Of a DNA stretch of 64,000 bases, positions 53,262-64,000 are shown piece by piece; position 1 is the first letter of the stretch; every line of letters begins with the position of its first letter. The stretch comes from Bin5 sp965221345 (GTDB lineage: Bacteria > Chloroflexota > Anaerolineae > Caldilineales > Caldilineaceae), in NCBI GenBank assembly GCA_965221345.1, contig CBDCSD010000001.1:558001-622000 (forward strand), read 5' to 3'. The translations under genes were made by a program, and so were the position numbers. The notes beneath the pieces were generated by a model that saw only the letters and a program-made list of their open reading frames with translations, did no database searches and was not told the origin of the DNA.

Positions 53262-54542
53262 ATGGCTAAGATACAAGGTTTCCGAGTGAGGAATTTCAAG
53301 GTACTCAAGGATGTGACTCTGGGCCGCCTGTGGAACCAACGGAAGAGCCAGCCGCTCAGCGACATGACAGCGGTCATCGGCAAGAACGGCGTTGGCAAGA
53401 GCGCTCTGTTCGATGCCTTTGGCTTCCTGGCCGATGCCCTTAAGTCTGGCGTCGAGGAGGCCTGTGATGCACGCGGGCGCGGCGGCTTCGAGAGGATACG
53501 GTCGCAGGGCCAAACTGGCCCCATCGAGTTCGATGTGTATTACAAGCAACACGGAAACGCCCGGCCAATCACCTATGAAATGGCCATCGACGCCGACGAA
53601 TCCGGCCGCCCCTTCGTACTGCGAGAACGGCTCAGACAAAGACGAAGCGGCCAGAAACGCGGCTGGCCGTTTTCCTTCCTGATACTCGAGGCCGGTAAGG
53701 GCTGGGTATGGAGAGGAGAGGAGGAAGGGCTGGCGATCGATGAAAGCAAAGGGCAGCTCCACCTCGAGGGATTGAGAGAGTTGGTTGCTCCGGAGGAGTC
53801 CAGCGAGACAGAGTACATCGAACTGGAAGATCAACGCAAGCTCGGTATCGCCACGCTCGGCGCCCTGGCACAACACCCGCGCATCTCAGCGTTTCGCCGC
53901 TTCATCGAAGGGTGGTATCTCAGCTACTTCACCCCGGACGCGGCGCGCAGTCTGCCGCTGGCCGGTCCCCAACCCCATCTCAACATCCACGGCGACAACC
54001 TCGGCAACGTTGTTCAGTTTATGAAGCGGGAACATCCGCATCGTTTCAAGACTATTCTGGACAGGGTCGCCGCCAAGATCCCCGGCATAAACCAGATTGA
54101 TACCGAAAAGACCAGTGACGGACGACTGCTGCTCAGATTTAACGACAAAGGCTTTGAGGACCCATTTTATGCCCAGCAAATGTCCGACGGGACGCTGAAG
54201 GTATTCGCCTATCTTCTTCTGCTCGAAGATCCAACGCCCCCGCCATTTCTCTGCATCGAAGAGCCGGAAAACGGCCTCTATCACAAACTTCTCGAGACCC
54301 TGGCCTATGAGTTCCGCCAACACGCCAGGGGAGCAAGGGGCGGCTCGCAGGTATTCGTCACGACCCATCAGCCCTATTTCGTTGACGCGCTTGACCCACC
54401 TGAGGTCTGGATTTTGGAAAAAGGCGCGGACGGTTTCTCGACCATTCGTCGGGCCAGCGAAGAGCCAATTGTAAACAACATGGTTGCGGAAGGACTGCCT
54501 TTGGGCGGCCTCTGGTACAGCGACTATCTCGATCCGAGGTGA
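53262..54542 (+). CDS. AAA ATPase (AAA15/AAA21 type), first gene of the island
   Basis: 426 residues. Walker A GKNGVGKS (40-47), signature-like QMSDGTLKVFAYLLLLEDP, Walker B FLCIEEPENGLYH and the H-loop QVFVTTHQPYFVDAL. These are SMC/RecF-like ATPases without a long coiled coil, common in two-gene antiphage systems with a TOPRIM or nuclease partner (PARIS, AbiL, OLD). Start ATG 53262 with GGAG 7 bases upstream; an in-frame codon at 53244 is not needed. The TOPRIM-like gene follows after 4 bases. Confidence 0.85.
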   Translation: MAKIQGFRVRNFKVLKDVTLGRLWNQRKSQPLSDMTAVIGKNGVGKSALFDAFGFLADALKSGVEEACDARGRGGFERIRSQGQTGPIEFDVYYKQHGNARPITYEMAIDADESGRPFVLRERLRQRRSGQKRGWPFSFLILEAGKGWVWRGEEEGLAIDESKGQLHLEGLRELVAPEESSETEYIELEDQRKLGIATLGALAQHPRISAFRRFIEGWYLSYFTPDAARSLPLAGPQPHLNIHGDNLGNVVQFMKREHPHRFKTILDRVAAKIPGINQIDTEKTSDGRLLLRFNDKGFEDPFYAQQMSDGTLKVFAYLLLLEDPTPPPFLCIEEPENGLYHKLLETLAYEFRQHARGARGGSQVFVTTHQPYFVDALDPPEVWILEKGADGFSTIRRASEEPIVNNMVAEGLPLGGLWYSDYLDPR

Positions 54543-54546
54543 GCGG

Positions 54547-55200
54547 ATGCACTTTGAAATCCTCGTCGAAGACCAGTCGGGCAAGGAGGCGCTCGACATC
54601 CTGCTCCCCAAAATCATCGACGTGCAAGATACCTTCAAGGTTAGAGGCTATAAAGGAATCGGCCACATTCCCAAAAATCTTTCAAGCGCTGCTAATGCCG
54701 GCACACGTCTCTTGCTCAACCAGCTTCCTGTGTTACTAAGGGCATATGGGAAGACATACGCCAATTATCCTGCGGCAGTGGTTGTAGTCTGCGACTTGGA
54801 CAGCAAGTGCCTGAAAAAATTCCGCCAGGAACTCTTCGCCGTCCTCAATGCATGCAACCCCAAACCCGAGACCCGCTTCTGCATTGCTATCGAAGAGGGC
54901 GAAGCTTGGCTGCTCGGCGACATTCCTGCGATCAAGAAGGCTTATCCGCAGGCCAGGGACGCCCTATTGAATGGATACGGTAATGACTCGATTTGCGGAA
55001 CATGGGAACTTCTGGCCGACGCAGTAGTCAGGGGGGGCTCCACCGCTCTCGAAAAGAGGGGATGGCAAGCAGTAGGCAGGGAGAAGTCGAATTGGGCGAC
55101 CAGGATTGCCCCGTTAATGGATGTGGAGAAGAACGCTTCGCCCAGCTTCTGCTACTTCCGGGAGAAGCTGCGGGAGCTGACCACGGCTGGAAATGTGTGA
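54547..55200 (+). CDS. TOPRIM-like protein (DUF4276 type)
   Basis: 217 residues. It has the TOPRIM acid pattern: Glu8 in FEILVEDQSGKEAL, then Asp83 and Asp85 in AVVVVCDLDSKC, and an EEGEAW (116-121) characteristic of DUF4276. As nuclease effector it would work with the ATPase encoded 4 bases upstream, as in the AriA/AriB pair of PARIS or AbiL. Ribosome-binding site GAGGTGAGCGG overlaps the stop of the ATPase gene, indicating coupled translation. Confidence 0.8.
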   Translation: MHFEILVEDQSGKEALDILLPKIIDVQDTFKVRGYKGIGHIPKNLSSAANAGTRLLLNQLPVLLRAYGKTYANYPAAVVVVCDLDSKCLKKFRQELFAVLNACNPKPETRFCIAIEEGEAWLLGDIPAIKKAYPQARDALLNGYGNDSICGTWELLADAVVRGGSTALEKRGWQAVGREKSNWATRIAPLMDVEKNASPSFCYFREKLRELTTAGNV

Positions 55201-55249
55201 AGAGGATCAGGAGAAAGGGCGCTCAGTCTCGACAAAAGGGACAGCAGTT

Positions 55250-58816
<3,567 letters not shown>

Positions 58817-58868
58817 CTGACGGAGGGCGGTCTGTCGCTAAGGTCTTCTACCTAAGGTGAACAATGGC

Positions 58869-59156
58869 ATGGCTACGACGACATATCAATTCCAACCCGA
58901 CTATGCGGTGCCGCCTGGATGGGTCCTGGAGGAACATCTCGAAGTGCAGGGCATCTCGCAGACCGAATTTGCGCGCAAATGTGGCTGCACTACGCAGCTT
59001 ATCAGCGAGATCGTCGCCGGGAAAGCCCCCGTTGAGGCGGAGACAGCGCTCCTGTTCGAGAAGGAGTTGGGGCTCGCTGCAAGTATCTGGCTCGGCATCG
59101 AGAAACGCTACCGGTTGCACCAGATGCGAATAGCCGAAACGAAGTTATCCGGCTGA
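58869..59156 (+). CDS. HigA-like XRE regulator
   Basis: 95 residues. HTH core EVQGISQTEFARKCGCTTQL then EIVAGKAPVEAETALLFEKELG matches the HigA antitoxin family (addiction module, XRE). The usual toxin HigB is not adjacent; here the gene sits between helicase and NYN nuclease, so it may control the island. Start ATG 58869 with AAGGTG upstream; a GTG at 58857 is also in frame. Confidence 0.8.
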   Translation: MATTTYQFQPDYAVPPGWVLEEHLEVQGISQTEFARKCGCTTQLISEIVAGKAPVEAETALLFEKELGLAASIWLGIEKRYRLHQMRIAETKLSG

Positions 59157-59185
59157 GGTCGAATCCAGCCCGCACGAGGCCAAAA

Positions 59186-59237
59186 GAAGAGACGCCCCAT
59201 GCGGGGCGTCGGGCCAATGATGCTATCATTGGGGTGG
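59186..59237. other. Double-hairpin element, copy 1
   Basis: Stem A GACGCCCC-ATGC-GGGGCGTC (59191-59210) is followed immediately by stem B CCAATGAT-GCT-ATCATTGG (59214-59232). Read on the minus strand, stem B precedes stem A, which is followed by TCTTCTTTT, like an intrinsic terminator. A second, sequence-diverged copy lies 180 bases downstream. Confidence 0.65.
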
Positions 59238-59365
59238 TATGTTTAAGTTTAGCGCAGTGCAGTGGTCCCGTCAAGAAACGCGTGGCGCGAGTCTTCCTCT
59301 GCCCTGGGTAGATCTGATCAGCAGGGCGAAGCGTCGGTGTCGTCGCGAAACCAGGAAGGCAAACG

Positions 59366-59422
59366 AAAAGAAACGCCCCCCGTAAGGGGGACGTCGGCCC
59401 AACGATGCTATCGTTGGGGGGG
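59366..59422. other. Double-hairpin element, copy 2 (covarying)
   Basis: Stem A here is ACG-CCCCC(C)GTAA-GGGGG-A-CGT (59373-59394, one bulged A). Stem B is CCAACGAT-GCT-ATCGTTGG (59399-59417). Versus copy 1, a T-A pair of stem B became C-G in both arms while loop GCT stayed. Flanks are also shared: GGCAAA(C)GAAAAGAA before and GGGG(G)GGTAT after. This supports a selected structure. Confidence 0.65.
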
Positions 59423-59541
59423 TATTGGTAATTTACACTATGCCTCATATATTGTCAAGTCAAATCGACACCAATTTTCAACGCACTCCAGACACGAATG
59501 TCTATTGAGCAATCCATGAACACGTGCGAGGGAATATACTG

Positions 59542-60162
59542 ATGCAGCGTGTAGCTGTATATATTGATGGCTTCAATCTCTACTACGGTCTAAGAGCCAA
59601 GGGCTGGCGGCGGTATTTCTGGCTCGACGTTCGTCGCCTGTCCGAGAAACTGCTGCGCCCCAACCAGCACTTGGTGGAGGTTCACTACTTCACCGCCAGC
59701 GTGGTTCCTGAGCCAAACAATCCGGGCAAGTTTAAGCGCCAGAAGACGTTCTTGGAAGCAACAGAAATGTTGCCCAATGTGGTTATTCACTACGGTGATT
59801 TCCTGCCCAAGCAGAGACGGTGTTCAGTTTGTGGGGCGACCTGGCAAACCTATGAGGAAAAGATGACCGACGTCAATATCGCGACCAAACTGCTCGGCGA
59901 CGCGCAAGATAACGTCTTCGATACAGCAATCGTTATGTCAGGGGATGGCGATTTGGCTACCCCGGTACGCGCTGTTGGGAAGCGCTACCCGAGAAAGCGG
60001 ACGGTCATAGCTTTTCCACCTGGGCGACATGCGACCGCTCTTGTCCACGCGGCGACGGCGCACTTTACTATCGGTCGTGGCGTGATCAAGGACAGCCAAC
60101 TGCCAAACCAAGTCACAAAACCCAACGGCTACGTCTTGACGCGGCCCCCCACCTGGAACTGA
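59542..60162 (+). CDS. NYN-domain protein (LabA/DUF88-like nuclease)
   Basis: 206 residues. PIN-like NYN fold: first Asp in VAVYIDGFNLYYGL, EKMTDVNIATKLLGDA with its acidic residue, and AIVMSGDGDLATPVRAVG with the last catalytic Asp. A CSVCG zinc-type pair is near 97. NYN proteins are probable ribonucleases. It is in the island between the hairpin region and the DNA methylase; ATG 59542 with GAGGGA upstream. Confidence 0.88.
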   Translation: MQRVAVYIDGFNLYYGLRAKGWRRYFWLDVRRLSEKLLRPNQHLVEVHYFTASVVPEPNNPGKFKRQKTFLEATEMLPNVVIHYGDFLPKQRRCSVCGATWQTYEEKMTDVNIATKLLGDAQDNVFDTAIVMSGDGDLATPVRAVGKRYPRKRTVIAFPPGRHATALVHAATAHFTIGRGVIKDSQLPNQVTKPNGYVLTRPPTWN

Positions 60163-60171
60163 GAGAAGCGC

Positions 60172-63066
60172 ATGGAGCAGACCAAAACCCGCAAGAAACT
60201 CATCGAAGTCGCCCTGCCGCTCGACAAAATAAACGCCGCCTCCGCCCGTGAGAAGTCTATCAGCTACGGCCACCCTAGCACACTGCATCTGTGGTGGGCG
60301 CGGCGTCCCCTGGCCGCGGCGCGGGCGGTACTCTTCGCCCAACTGGTCGACGACCCCTCCGATCTGTCGGAAGAGTTCCCCACCGAGGAGGAACAGAAAA
60401 AGGAACGGGACCGCCTTTTCAAGATCATCGAGGACTTGGTGCTGTGGGAGAACACGACCAACGAGCGCGTCCAGGAGAAGGCCCGCGCCGAGATCCGCAG
60501 GAGCTGGCGCCGCACCTGCGCAGACAACCGAAACCACCCGCGCGCGGCCGAACTGTTCGACCCCGATCGACTGCCCGCCTTCCACGACCCCTTCGCCGGC
60601 GGCGGGTCTATCCCTCTGGAGGCGCAACGGCTAGGACTGGAGAGCTACGCCAGCGACCTCAACCCGGTGGCCGTGCTGATCAACAAGGCCATGATCGAGA
60701 TCCCGCCCAAGTTCGCCGGCCGCGCTCCCGTCAACCCGGAGCGCAATACGGGGCAAGTAGGAATCAGTGCGGCCTGGAAGGGCGCGACGGGCTTGGCCGA
60801 GGACGTACGCTATTATGGCAAGTGGATGCGCGACGAGGCCGAGAAGCGCATCGGCCATCTCTACCCCAAGATAGATGTCACCGCGGCGATGGCCGAGGAG
60901 CGCCCAGATCTGAAGCGCTACGTGGGACGCAAGCTGACCACCATCGCCTGGCTGTGGGCCCGCACCGTCCGCAGCCCCAACCCAGCCTTTGCCGACGTGG
61001 AAGTGCCGCTGGCGTCTACCTTCATCCTGTCGAAGAAGAAGGGCAAGGAGGCCTACGTCGAGCCGGTAATCGGGGACGGCGGGTATCACTTTACAGTCAG
61101 GGCAGGGACGCCGCCGGAGTCGGCCAGGAAGGGCACCAAACTATCCCGTGGTTCAAATTTTCAATGTGTGATGTCGGGGGTGCCAATGAACCCTGATTAT
61201 ATCAAGGCCGAAGGAATGGCTGGCCGCATGGGCGCGCGTCTCATGGCTATCGTTGCCGAAGGGGATCGGGGACGGGTCTACGTCACACCACTGACGGAAC
61301 ATGAGTCAATTGTCGCTCAAGCCAAACCAGAGTGGGAACCGAAGCAGGATCTTCCGAACGATCCTCGAGCCATTTGGGTACCGTTATACGGACTGACTAC
61401 CTTCGCCGACCTCTTCACAGACCGCCAGTTGGTTGCGCTGACCACCTTCTCCGACTTGGTGGGAGAAGCCCGTGAACGCATCCTCCACGACGCGGTCGCC
61501 GACGGCATGCCGGACGATGGCGTTCCTCTGCGCGCGGGCGGTACCGGGGCGACCGCGTATGCTGAGGCGGTGGGCGTGTATTTGGGTCTTTGCGTAAGTC
61601 GACAAACGAATAGGTCGGCGACGTTGAATTTTTGGGCTACAGTGGGAGAGAAGGTCCAGCAAGTATTCGCGCGTCAGGCACTTGCGATGACTTGGGACTT
61701 CGTCGAAAGTAATCCCATGTGCAATTCTAGCGGCAACTTCGTAGGCCAAGTTGGCTACTTGGCCAAGGTGTTGGAGACTTCCATATCTGCACAAACGTTC
61801 GGCTCAAGTCAACAGCTTGATGCGCAGTCCCAAGAAGTCAGTTTGGCTAAATTGGTGGCTACTGATCCCCCTTACTACGATAATATCGGATATGCTGATC
61901 TTTCGGATTTCTTCTACGTCTGGCTGCGCCGCTCGCTAAGGGCAACTTTTCCCGATCTCTTTGCCACGCTCGCCGTACCCAAGACCGAAGAACTTGTCGC
62001 GACGCCCTACCGCCACAATGGAAGCAAGCAGAAGGCAGAATTCTTTTTCATAGATGGAATGACTCAGGCTATGCGGCGCCTCGCAGAGCAGGCAAATCCG
62101 GCACTTCCGGTTACCATTTTCTATGCCTTTAAGCAATCCGAACGCAAAGGTGACGCGGGCACGACCAGCACCGGATGGGAGACATTTCTGGAGGCGGTAA
62201 TAGATGCTGGATTCGCGATCAGTGGTACTTGGCCAGTGCGTACGGAGTACACTGGTCATCTCAAGAGTAAAGTCAACGCCCTTGCGTCCAGTATCGTCAT
62301 TGTCTGCCGCCCGCGTTCCGCTGACGCGCCGATGTCCACCCGCCGCGAATTCGTTGACGCCCTCAAGGACGAACTGCCCGCGGCCCTGCGTACCATGCAG
62401 GCGGGCAGCATCGCGCCAGTGGACTTGGCCCAAGCCGCCATCGGCCCGGGCATGGCCGTCTTCAGCCGCTACGCACGCGTGCCGGATGTCAGCGGCAGCC
62501 CGCTCTCGGTGCGCGACGCCCTCTCGCTCATCAACCAGACGCTGGAAGAGGTGCTCGCCGAGCAGGAAGGCGACTTCGACTCCGACACCCGTTGGGCCGT
62601 AGCTTGGTTCGAGCAGGAAGGCTTCAACCAGGGCGAGTTCGGTGTCGCCGAGACGCTCTCCAAGGCCAAAAACACCAGCGTGGACGGCATGATCGAGGCC
62701 GGCATTCTTATGGCTGGCGCCGGCAAAGTGCGCCTGCTGCGCCCCGCCGAACTCCCCGACGACTGGGACCCGCAGACGGATAGCCGTCGCACCGTCTGGG
62801 AGATGGTGCATCATCTGATCCGCCTGCATGGCCAAGCCGGCGAAGGGGGCGCCGCGATCCTGCTGGCCAAGCTGCGCGCCGACGCCGAGTCCGCCCGCGA
62901 TCTCGCCTACCGCCTCTACCGCATCTGCGAACAGAAGAATCGCACTCAGGAAGCTTTGGATTATAATACCCTCGTAAAAAGCTGGCCGGAGATCGCCCGC
63001 CTGGCCCGCCAGCGCCCGCGCGTCGAGCAGGGCGAGCTGATAGGCGGGCCTGGAACGACGCAATGA
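60172..63066 (+). CDS. DUF1156-domain adenine-specific DNA methylase
   Basis: 964 residues. DUF1156 start: LIEVALPLDKINAASAREKSI with HPSTLHLWWARRPLAAARAVLFAQL. SAM-binding FAGGGSIPLEAQRLG (about 141-155) and catalytic TDPPYYDNIGYADLSDFFYVWLRR (about 563). The gap of about 420 residues between them holds a likely target-recognition region. DUF1156 methylases occur in antiphage operons with DUF499 ATPase and SNF2 helicase, so this is the modification part of a defence island. It overlaps the nucleotidyltransferase gene by 4 bases. The central third is visibly lower in GC than the ends. Confidence 0.88.
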   Translation: MEQTKTRKKLIEVALPLDKINAASAREKSISYGHPSTLHLWWARRPLAAARAVLFAQLVDDPSDLSEEFPTEEEQKKERDRLFKIIEDLVLWENTTNERVQEKARAEIRRSWRRTCADNRNHPRAAELFDPDRLPAFHDPFAGGGSIPLEAQRLGLESYASDLNPVAVLINKAMIEIPPKFAGRAPVNPERNTGQVGISAAWKGATGLAEDVRYYGKWMRDEAEKRIGHLYPKIDVTAAMAEERPDLKRYVGRKLTTIAWLWARTVRSPNPAFADVEVPLASTFILSKKKGKEAYVEPVIGDGGYHFTVRAGTPPESARKGTKLSRGSNFQCVMSGVPMNPDYIKAEGMAGRMGARLMAIVAEGDRGRVYVTPLTEHESIVAQAKPEWEPKQDLPNDPRAIWVPLYGLTTFADLFTDRQLVALTTFSDLVGEARERILHDAVADGMPDDGVPLRAGGTGATAYAEAVGVYLGLCVSRQTNRSATLNFWATVGEKVQQVFARQALAMTWDFVESNPMCNSSGNFVGQVGYLAKVLETSISAQTFGSSQQLDAQSQEVSLAKLVATDPPYYDNIGYADLSDFFYVWLRRSLRATFPDLFATLAVPKTEELVATPYRHNGSKQKAEFFFIDGMTQAMRRLAEQANPALPVTIFYAFKQSERKGDAGTTSTGWETFLEAVIDAGFAISGTWPVRTEYTGHLKSKVNALASSIVIVCRPRSADAPMSTRREFVDALKDELPAALRTMQAGSIAPVDLAQAAIGPGMAVFSRYARVPDVSGSPLSVRDALSLINQTLEEVLAEQEGDFDSDTRWAVAWFEQEGFNQGEFGVAETLSKAKNTSVDGMIEAGILMAGAGKVRLLRPAELPDDWDPQTDSRRTVWEMVHHLIRLHGQAGEGGAAILLAKLRADAESARDLAYRLYRICEQKNRTQEALDYNTLVKSWPEIARLARQRPRVEQGELIGGPGTTQ

Positions 63067-63416
63067 CGACCGAAACAGTTATCGAGACCATGGTAGAGCG
63101 CATCGTCGCACGCTTCCAACCTGCGCGCATCCTCCTCTTCGGCTCTCGCGCACGCGGCACCGCCAACCGCTGGAGCGACGTCGACCTGCTCGTCGTCATG
63201 GAAGAGGGAACTGACAAACGCCGTGCCGCGGTCGAGATGGGCCGCGTGCTTAGCGACCTGCCGGTCAGCAAAGATATCATCGTGACGACACCCGAGGAAA
63301 TCGCGCGTCGCGGCCACCTCGTTGGAACTGTCCTCCGCGCCGCGCTCCGTGACGGAAAGGTCGTCTACGACAAAACGGAGCAAGGCTTTCGCGAATTGAC
63401 TTCCAAAAACTTGTAG
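63063..63416 (+). CDS. MNT-type minimal nucleotidyltransferase
   Basis: 117 residues. ARILLFGSRARGTANRWSDVDLLVV carries the nucleotidyltransferase G-S and D-x-D (Asp39, Asp41) motifs. MNT proteins usually pair with HEPN toxins, which they inactivate by AMP transfer; no HEPN is next to this one, so a different partner, perhaps the following ATPase, is likely. ATGA overlap with the methylase. Confidence 0.85.
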   Translation: MTTETVIETMVERIVARFQPARILLFGSRARGTANRWSDVDLLVVMEEGTDKRRAAVEMGRVLSDLPVSKDIIVTTPEEIARRGHLVGTVLRAALRDGKVVYDKTEQGFRELTSKNL

Positions 63417-63449
63417 ACGCAGAGGGCGCGTGTAAGAGGCACTGAGAAA

Positions 63450-64000
63450 ATGGACGACAAACAGAACGACAACGTCCTACTGCTCCCGGACCTGCATATT
63501 GAGAACTTCCGCGGCATCAAGAAGCTGACGATTCCGCGTCTGGGCCGGGTGACGCTGCTCGCCGGGCGCAATGGTGTGGGTAAGACGACTGTGCTGGATG
63601 CCATCAGAGTCTACGCCGCGCGTGGACGGCACCAAGTATTGGCCCATGTCTTGGATATTCGCGACGAAATCACCACTCCCAAAGACCCAAGCGAAGATGG
63701 ACCGGTTCAAGTCGACTGGGCGGCTCTGTTCCATGGACGGAGTATTTCCGAGCAAGCATCTTTGTCTATCGGGCCACGAGAAAAGACAGACCAGCTCAGT
63801 ATCAAGGCAACTATCCTTGATTATGAGCATCCTGCATTTTCATATATGCCGCGTAAACTCCTGCAACGCCTTTCAGGAGACCGTCTTCGAGCATTCGAGG
63901 TTGACTGCCAGGGGCACGGCTATTTCCTCATTCCGCTTGGCTATGGTGGGAGTCTACCGGGCGTTAAAGAGTTGCTTCCAGAGACTAAGCACGAATTTGT
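63450..64000 (+). CDS. AAA ATPase (AAA15-like), 3' end outside window
   Basis: The first 183 residues are visible. HIENFRGIKKLTIPRLGRVT leads into Walker A GRNGVGKTTVLDAI (39-52). A second SMC/RecF-like ATPase in the island, different from the one at 53262. The gene and probably further island genes continue past the window. Confidence 0.85.
   Translation, partial: MDDKQNDNVLLLPDLHIENFRGIKKLTIPRLGRVTLLAGRNGVGKTTVLDAIRVYAARGRHQVLAHVLDIRDEITTPKDPSEDGPVQVDWAALFHGRSISEQASLSIGPREKTDQLSIKATILDYEHPAFSYMPRKLLQRLSGDRLRAFEVDCQGHGYFLIPLGYGGSLPGVKELLPETKHEF

Noticed and set aside
59186..59422. CRISPR array
   Set aside because: Only two diverged copies 180 bases apart, each with two hairpins; not repeat-spacer structure.
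61936..63063. 375-residue minus-strand frame
   Set aside because: Antisense of the DUF1156 methylase.

Overview
The window looks like a chromosomal contig from a GC-rich bacterium, most likely a Chloroflexota member (Anaerolineae/Caldilinea-like). This is inferred from the gene mix: a topoisomerase I with no zinc fingers but a basic repeat tail, a paired GlgC/GlgC-like gene set, a bacterial SUI1 protein, an extracellular-sugar ABC operon, a CRTAC1/FG-GAP lipoprotein, large GT39-type membrane proteins and scattered GTGGCCCTTCGTGGA-type intergenic repeats. No rRNA, tRNA or CRISPR array was found.

Layout. 1-4.3 kb: VOC protein (partial), catalase, PlsY, bactofilin and a VanZ-like protein. 4.4-10.2 kb: a minus-strand accessory operon coding, in transcription order, for an unknown protein, a QueC-like PP-loop enzyme, an XRE-ImmA/IrrE protease and a PIN-domain protein. 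An IS701-type element has cut off the last 18 codons of its first gene. 10.3-13.6 kb: a CoA ester lyase and two unrecognised genes. 13.7-18.6 kb: two tandem paralogous GT39-like membrane glycosyltransferases. 18.8-23.4 kb: ADP-glucose pyrophosphorylase (glgC) followed by a paralogue with a destroyed active site, then SUI1, AIM24 and a duplicated-domain protein. 23.5-31 kb: CapA, chromate transporter, an unknown protein with a nuclease-like motif, and topA with an internal helix-hairpin-helix module. 31.4-41 kb: CRTAC1 lipoprotein, a frameshifted DinB protein, Uma2, a sugar ABC operon (binding protein plus two permeases, no ATPase) and a HerA-like ATPase with an upstream partner. 41-53 kb: metabolic genes and decayed mobile or toxin remnants (vapC fragment, ISKra4-like transposase fragment), an ABC exporter, a cold-shock gene and a glycoside hydrolase.

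53.2-64 kb (end of window): a one-directional, defence-like island. In order it holds an AAA ATPase, a TOPRIM-like (DUF4276-type) protein, a 1188-aa SNF2/DrmD-like helicase with a C-terminal DUF3883-type domain, a HigA-like regulator, a non-coding stretch with two copies of a double-hairpin element that show a compensatory base change, a NYN nuclease, a DUF1156 DNA methylase, a MNT nucleotidyltransferase and the start of a second AAA ATPase. It continues past the window. The combination of DNA methylase, helicase, SMC-like ATPases and predicted nucleases suggests antiphage defence; this, and the QueC-like/PIN operon at 4.4-10 kb, are the best candidates for undescribed systems.

Functions come from reading motifs by eye. 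No database search was run.
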